Origin: Alphaproteobacteria bacterium
GTDB lineage: Bacteria > Pseudomonadota > Alphaproteobacteria > MPNO01 > UBA2964
DNA: 64,000 bases
NCBI GenBank assembly: GCA_012103315.1
Contig: WLWZ01000003.1
Location: 1-64,000 of the forward strand
Direction: 5' to 3'
The notes beneath the pieces were generated by a model. The model ran no database searches and was not told the origin of the DNA. It was given only the letters and a program-made list of their open reading frames with translations. This document shows, in pieces, positions 59,735 through 64,000 of the stretch. Made by a program: the position numbers and the translations under genes. Positions within the stretch are counted from its first letter, which is position 1; each line of letters begins with the position of its first letter.

Positions 59735-61258
59735 ATGCGAACCGATCCAACGATATCCCTGAAAGCCCCTGCGGCGGCAAAGTTGCCGACAGAACGCGGC
59801 GACCGCAATGATGGTTTCGCAAACATGCTGAATAGCGCTGATCATGCCGCGGCACGTTCAGCTCGGGATGATAAATCTGATAAGCAGAATGTTTCTTACA
59901 GTGAGCGCCCCAATGCGGTGAATACTCCCAAAAGAACAGAAGCCCTCCACGACGAACGCCCAACCGATACTCCGGAAACAAATACCGCAGACCGGCTTCC
60001 CCAAACTTCTGACGAGAAAGTCTCGGTGCCAGTAGATGAGCAACTCATCGACGCAATAGGGACCCCTGGATTTACCGTACCGCAAGAACTCCAAACCCCG
60101 ACTTATCAAGTGGCAATCGATGGAAAGCAATGGGCAACTGAAGACACCCAAATCAGTATGCCACCGGCGACCTCCACCTCTGGGGAGGAGTTAGATGTTA
60201 CACCGATTGCAAGCGGCACTTCCGGCGACGGCAGCAGCGACGCAGGCTTGGTTATGACAGCATCAGAGCCATCGACCAAAACACCTACTTCTGCAGCCCC
60301 GATGGAAATAGCGACACAACAGTCAGCGCCTCCTCCCCCGACAGCAACAGCGCCTGCCTCTGCGAGCGACGCCTCCAAGACTATAGTGACTGGCACGCCA
60401 ATCGCCGCAATTGCAATGCAACGCCCCGTCGATCCCAGCCTATTGTCGGAAATTGACTCGGGTGACATTGATACAGATGCAACTGAAGCGAAAACTTCTA
60501 TAGCTGGAACTGGCCAAAGACGCTCGGAAACCACATTCAATCTGATAGACAAGGCAGCACCAATTGTAGTGACCGGTGAAACCGAAACAGAGTTTGCATC
60601 AACAGCATTCTCACGTTCCGGATCGGCATCAGTCACGACGCCAGATTCGCCTGTCGCAATAATTACACCACACGGAAACGACTTATCGGCAACACGCAGT
60701 GAAAACATCGCATCACCTCCAGGGACACCTAGTGCCGTCAACACGCAGATATCCACCGCGAACAGCTTTGTTAGCGAATTGAAATTCGCGACTGATATTT
60801 CCGCAACGACCGAGACTGTGTCTACACGGCTTCCGCCTGCCCCAGCCACACATCAGGTTGCTATTCAAATCAGCCGGGCAGTGCAGGACGGAAATGATCG
60901 CTTCACGCTTGAACTGAAACCTGCAGACCTCGGCCGGGTAGCCGTCAAAATGGAGGTCGGGCACGACGGCAGGGTCATCGCTGTCATCCAGGCAGAACGA
61001 AGTGACACGTTGGAACTCCTACAGCGCGATGCCCGTGCTCTTGAACGTGCGTTGCAAGAAGCAGGACTTCGTACCGACTCCGGCAGCTTGAGCTTTAGCC
61101 TTCAGGGCGAAGGAGCCGACGGTCAAACATCCGATGAGGATGGGGTGTCCGCCAAAGACTCCAATTTTTTAGTGCAGGAAGACCTGGTCGAAGACCAGAA
61201 CTCAGCACCAGCCCACGCCTCAGTTTTGAATGACTCAGGCATTGATATTCATGTTTAA
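59735..61258 (+). CDS. fliK: Flagellar hook-length control protein FliK
   Basis: FliK measures the hook and triggers the FlhB switch. This 507-residue protein has a long, low-complexity region rich in T/A/S/P (residues 1-370) and the conserved Flg_hook domain at about residues 375-460: FTLELKPADLGRVAVKMEV and RDARALERALQEAGLRTDSG. An acidic tail follows. It is exported and interacts with FlhB (5459). It lies 15 bp before flgD. Confidence 0.9.
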   Translation: MRTDPTISLKAPAAAKLPTERGDRNDGFANMLNSADHAAARSARDDKSDKQNVSYSERPNAVNTPKRTEALHDERPTDTPETNTADRLPQTSDEKVSVPVDEQLIDAIGTPGFTVPQELQTPTYQVAIDGKQWATEDTQISMPPATSTSGEELDVTPIASGTSGDGSSDAGLVMTASEPSTKTPTSAAPMEIATQQSAPPPPTATAPASASDASKTIVTGTPIAAIAMQRPVDPSLLSEIDSGDIDTDATEAKTSIAGTGQRRSETTFNLIDKAAPIVVTGETETEFASTAFSRSGSASVTTPDSPVAIITPHGNDLSATRSENIASPPGTPSAVNTQISTANSFVSELKFATDISATTETVSTRLPPAPATHQVAIQISRAVQDGNDRFTLELKPADLGRVAVKMEVGHDGRVIAVIQAERSDTLELLQRDARALERALQEAGLRTDSGSLSFSLQGEGADGQTSDEDGVSAKDSNFLVQEDLVEDQNSAPAHASVLNDSGIDIHV

Positions 61259-61273
61259 ACCAGGATTAAACCC

Positions 61274-61939
61274 ATGGAAGTAGCAAGCGCAACATCAACG
61301 ACAAGCCAGACCGCCGCTGATCTAGCAGGAGCGAAGCTTGCCGATAACTTCGACACGTTTCTACAGCTGTTAACAACGCAGCTACAAAATCAGGACCCCT
61401 TGGACCCACAAGACTCGGCAGAATTTGTAAACCAGCTGGTTCAATTTAGTGAAGTGGAGCAGTCGATCGCATCCAATAAATCGCTGGAACAGCTGCTCGA
61501 TCTACAAACAACAACTCAAGGGACCGCAGCCCTAAATTATATAGGCCAGACTGTTGAAGCGTCCGGTGCTACTGCGCCTCTTCAGGGAAACCGTGCGCAA
61601 TTCTCGTATACGTTGCCCGACAACACAGAGACAACAAATCTCATTATTTCCGACGAAAACGGCAGTGTCGTGTTCTCAACATCCGGGGAAACCGACACCG
61701 GCCAACATGATTTTGTGTGGGATGGCAATGATAGTAACGGCACGCAGCTACCGGAAGGCGCCTACACCCTCACCGTAAGTGCGCAAAATTCTGATGGCGA
61801 TCCGGTAACCGCAACAACATCGGTTTCAGGCCTTGTAACTGGCGTTGAGACCGGTGACGCCGGTGCCCTGCTTTCCCTTGGCCTTGTCAAAATCCCACTA
61901 ACGAATGTCATTTCCGTTCAACAACAGGAAGAAAGCTAG
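61274..61939 (+). CDS. flgD: Hook cap/assembly protein FlgD
   Basis: This 221-residue hook scaffold has the N-terminal signature FDTFLQLLTTQLQNQDPLDP followed by EFVNQLVQFSEVEQ. The C-terminal Ig-like/tudor part contains FVWDGNDSNGTQLPEGAYTLTV. Both fit FlgD of normal length. It is cotranscribed with fliK and flgE. Confidence 0.96.
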   Translation: MEVASATSTTSQTAADLAGAKLADNFDTFLQLLTTQLQNQDPLDPQDSAEFVNQLVQFSEVEQSIASNKSLEQLLDLQTTTQGTAALNYIGQTVEASGATAPLQGNRAQFSYTLPDNTETTNLIISDENGSVVFSTSGETDTGQHDFVWDGNDSNGTQLPEGAYTLTVSAQNSDGDPVTATTSVSGLVTGVETGDAGALLSLGLVKIPLTNVISVQQQEES

Positions 61940-62015
61940 ACCACACCTTCCCAAACCAGATTCCAAATTTTGTAACAGTAGTTCTCACCAGTACCTAGTT
62001 GTAAGGAGTTAAGTA

Positions 62016-63293
62016 ATGAGCCTTTACGGAGCAATGTTTTCCGGCGTATCCGGCCTCAACGCACAGAGCCAGGCGCTTGGAATGATTTCCGACAATATTT
62101 CGAACGTAAACACTGTCGGCTATAAGAACGCCCATGCGTCATTCTCGACGTTGGTTACTCGACAAACCGGCAACACGTATGCTCCGGGTGGCGTACGTTC
62201 CGCACCGGTTTATTCGATTGATCGCCAAGGGTTGCTTCAAGCATCTGAGGACAATACTGATCTCGCGATTTCGGGACAGGGGTTCTTCGTCATGACCGAG
62301 GCAGCCACGCCTACCGCGAGTGACACTCGATTTTATTCTCGGGCCGGCGAATTTGCGGCAGACTCAGAAGGCTTCCTACGTGCACCGACAGGTTTCTATC
62401 TGCAAGGCTGGAGAACCGATCTTTCGGGGACGCCAACAGCCTCAAACACGTCACTTCTAACAGGATTAGAGTCAATTCGGGTCAATAGCGTTTCTGGAAG
62501 TGCCAGCCCTACTAGTACAGTTGACTTAGGTCTTAATTTGCCAGCATCAGCAACAACCGGCGCGACAGAATCTACAAACACCACAGTCTTTGACTCTCTA
62601 GGCGTTTCCCACACTGTTGCCCTTACCTGGACGAAACAGGCGGCTGCCAACACTTGGGTGGTCACGGCCGCTGCAACAGATGCAGGCAGTGTCGAAGAGG
62701 GGACCGTGGGATCAGGTACTGCCTATAGCGTAACGGTTGTTTTCAATGGTGACGGTACGCCCGCCAGCTTTGACGGTGGCGCCACACCACCCGTTTTAGC
62801 GTTGGGCACCTGGAGCTCTGGAGCAAGCAATAGTCTCATCACCCCGAATCTGGGGACTCAAAATGTGGCAGACGGCGTCACACAATTTTCTAGTACCTAC
62901 AGCGTTTCCTTTAACAACCAAGACGGTACACAGTTCGGTAACTTCTTCGGCGTGAAAGTCGATGAAGACGGCATTGTAACCGCTCTATTCGATAACGGCG
63001 AAACCCAGAAGATATACAAAATTCCGATTGCGACGTTCCCTAACCCGAACGGTTTAGGCACCAAAACCGGAACGGCTTTTACCCAGAGCGAAAAATCTGG
63101 TGATTTCTTCCTACGATCTCCCGGAGAAGGTAATGCCGGCACAATCGTGCCGTCAGCCCTTGAATCTTCGACGTCGGATATAGCGACCGAATTCACGAGT
63201 TTGATCATTACTCAACGGGCCTACGCGGCAAAAACAAGAATTATTACCACTGCCGATGAAATGCTCAGCGAGTTGATCGCGATAAAACGATAG
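62016..63293 (+). CDS. flgE: Flagellar hook protein FlgE
   Basis: This 425-residue hook subunit has the N-terminal helix region SGLNAQSQALGMISDNISNVNTVGYKN, the FlgE middle with FDSLGVSHTVALTWTK, and the C-terminal TSLIITQRAYAAKTRIITTADEM. AAGGAG precedes the ATG. It is the last gene of the fliK-flgD-flgE unit and ends before a hairpin. Confidence 0.96.
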   Translation: MSLYGAMFSGVSGLNAQSQALGMISDNISNVNTVGYKNAHASFSTLVTRQTGNTYAPGGVRSAPVYSIDRQGLLQASEDNTDLAISGQGFFVMTEAATPTASDTRFYSRAGEFAADSEGFLRAPTGFYLQGWRTDLSGTPTASNTSLLTGLESIRVNSVSGSASPTSTVDLGLNLPASATTGATESTNTTVFDSLGVSHTVALTWTKQAAANTWVVTAAATDAGSVEEGTVGSGTAYSVTVVFNGDGTPASFDGGATPPVLALGTWSSGASNSLITPNLGTQNVADGVTQFSSTYSVSFNNQDGTQFGNFFGVKVDEDGIVTALFDNGETQKIYKIPIATFPNPNGLGTKTGTAFTQSEKSGDFFLRSPGEGNAGTIVPSALESSTSDIATEFTSLIITQRAYAAKTRIITTADEMLSELIAIKR

Positions 63294-63312
63294 GAATAAC
63301 CGGTAGTTAGAA

Positions 63313-63341
63313 AAATAGGGCGGGAATCGCTCGCCCTATTT
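63313..63341 (+). terminator. Probable terminator after flgE
   Basis: AAATAGGGCG (63313-63322) pairs with CGCCCTATTT (63332-63341) around a 9-base loop. The stem is 10 bp; only three T residues close the 3' arm, so it is a moderate intrinsic terminator. Its A-run on the other side could help termination on the minus strand as well. Confidence 0.7.
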
Positions 63342-63430
63342 GGGATCGTAACCTCCCTTTTACCGTCTTCCTTAGCCCTTTTTTAAAGGCCTTTCGGTAC
63401 ATTGTTTGAACGATTGATGGAGAGTTTCGG

Positions 63431-63733
63431 GTGGCTAGTAATTTAAATCACGAATCACAGGTCAACGCAGGTCGTTCCGTCATGGGACCCGCCGGCCAAC
63501 AGATTACGATCGACGATTTACCGTCGCCAGACACAAAGCGTTGGGTCGTCCGTCGCAAAGCAGAAGTCGTAGCGGCGGTTCGTTCAGGTTTGATTTCCCT
63601 CGAGGATGCCTGCAATCGTTACAAGCTTTCTGTCGAAGAATTTGCGTCCTGGCAGAGCCTCGTCGACAAATACGGTGTACGAGGTTTACGGGCGACAAGG
63701 GTCCAGGATTACCGACACATCACCCGTTCATAA
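63431..63733 (+). CDS. sciP: CtrA inhibitor SciP (DUF1153)
   Basis: SciP is a small helix-turn-helix protein that blocks CtrA-dependent transcription at CtrA targets in Caulobacter. The 100-residue product starts at GTG 63431, with GGAGA 8 bases upstream. The DUF1153 core is complete: ITIDDLPSPDTKRWVVRRKA, then SGLISLEDACNRYKLSVEEF and W-Q-S-L-V-D-K-Y-G-V-R-G-L-R-A-T-R-V-Q. Its place directly before fliF, and the CtrA-type boxes in the window, suggest feedback on flagellar class II genes. Confidence 0.92.
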   Translation: MASNLNHESQVNAGRSVMGPAGQQITIDDLPSPDTKRWVVRRKAEVVAAVRSGLISLEDACNRYKLSVEEFASWQSLVDKYGVRGLRATRVQDYRHITRS

Positions 63734-63891
63734 CGGACCAACAATTCAAACCGGCAAATATTACCCCCAAACCGGCAAAAAATTCCCCGTAGTTAACGGC
63801 TTATTCACCGTGCCGTCATATGGTCATCCAATCAGGTTGAGGCGAACCACTCTTTTCGGGCCTCATTAGTAGTTGGCGGGAGACCATTAAC
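63734..63891 (+). promoter_or_regulatory. fliF upstream region with FlbD-like repeats and CtrA-like site
   Basis: Two CGGCAAA elements (63752-63766, ending TTACCC; 63773-63789, ending TTCCCCG) are spaced 21 bp apart. A 7-of-8 CtrA match, TTAA-N7-TTCA, is at 63793-63807. In Caulobacter FlbD represses the CtrA-driven fliF promoter, and this arrangement fits that. No sigma-54 element is seen. Confidence 0.5.
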
Positions 63892-64000
63892 TTGCAGAGT
63901 ATTGCTCAAACGTTGCGAAATCTTGGCACAGTACGCCTTGTCGCAATGGGCGGTGTCGCAATGGGCATCGTAATTTTTTTCGTATTCTTGTCAGCCCGTC
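63892..64000 (+). CDS. fliF: Flagellar MS-ring protein FliF, N-terminus (3' end outside window)
   Basis: From TTG 63892 the frame is open to the window end. It reads M-Q-S-I-A-Q-T-L-R-N-L-G-T-V-R-L-V-A-M, then a hydrophobic stretch ending F-L-S-A-R. This matches the FliF N-terminus (T-L-R-N-L-G-x-x-R-L-x-A-M) and its first transmembrane helix. GGGAG lies 9 bases upstream of the TTG. FliF forms the MS ring on which the rest of the motor is built. Only 36 codons are visible. Confidence 0.85.
   Translation, partial: MQSIAQTLRNLGTVRLVAMGGVAMGIVIFFVFLSAR

Noticed and set aside
60106-60849. Long open frame opposite fliK (247 residues)
   Set aside because: It is antisense to the low-complexity T/A/S region of fliK; its composition mirrors that region and it has no ribosome-binding site or family match.
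1-64000. CRISPR arrays, tRNA genes, insertion sequences, integrase or attachment sites
   Set aside because: I looked for regularly spaced repeats, transposase-like proteins, cloverleaf-like ends and integrases and found none.

Overview
The window looks like the motility locus of a free-living, probably marine or aquatic alphaproteobacterium related to Rhodospirillales/Kiloniellales; this is inferred from gene content, not from a marker gene. Pointers to this group are the FliX and SciP (DUF1153) regulators, a single-cysteine DksA, the fliL-fliM-DUF6468-motE-cheY-cheZ order, and CtrA-type TTAA-N7-TTAA boxes. No tRNA, rRNA, IS element, prophage or CRISPR array was seen.

Layout. (1) 1-5430: a metabolic flank with a flavin-dependent oxidoreductase (cut by the window edge), a double DUF427 protein, a Nudix hydrolase, a molybdopterin-binding dehydrogenase large subunit and a solute-binding-like protein. 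(2) 5459-10728: rod/export genes flgB-flgC-fliE-fliQ-fliR-flhB on the minus strand, divergent from csrA-(small protein)-fliO-fliP. (3) 10829-11965: an ornithine cyclodeaminase-like gene. (4) 11988-20704: a minus-strand motor/switch/chemotaxis operon, fliL to cheZ, then two MotB/OmpA-like proteins and a 1100-residue TPR protein. (5) 20971-31027: flgF-flgG-flgA-flgH, dksA, fliX, flgI-flgJ-flgN-flgK-flgL-fliW. (6) 31108-43264: a sugar-modification island. It has CDP-glucose synthesis and dehydration, C-methylation, epimerisation, a two-subunit thiamine-diphosphate E1, a lipoyl-domain/left-handed beta-helix acyltransferase fusion, a PhyH dioxygenase, a methyltransferase, an O-carbamoyltransferase, an SDR and a CmcI-like enzyme. 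(7) 43269-50302: three TPR-GT41 (FlmG/SPINDLY-type) glycosyltransferases, the middle one broken by an amber codon. (8) 50677-63293: three flagellins, fliD (interrupted by an opal codon and carrying two phage-fibre-like modules), two fliS, fliK, flgD and flgE. (9) 63431-64000: sciP and the start of fliF.

How it works together. Regions 6-8 read as one functional unit: a heavily decorated, perhaps noviose-like, CDP-activated 6-deoxysugar is made, then placed on Ser/Thr-rich flagellins by TPR-GT41 enzymes. The most novel-looking part is the E1alpha/E1beta/[lipoyl-PSBD-LbH] trio, which could deliver an acyl group from a 2-oxoacid directly to a sugar.

Regulation is visible in the DNA. There are sigma-54 (-24/-12) promoters ahead of flgF, flgI, all three flagellins and fliK, each with upstream CGGCA-centred inverted repeats like FlbD enhancer sites. 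CtrA-type boxes precede cheY, fliX and rfbF, with weaker versions near fliL and fliF. GGA-loop hairpins sit in two flagellin leaders, matching a CsrA-FliW circuit whose two protein genes are both present. Four apparent lesions (fliD TGA, GT41 TAG, a frameshift in a motB-like gene, an altered cheY 3' end) mean either sequence errors or real decay.
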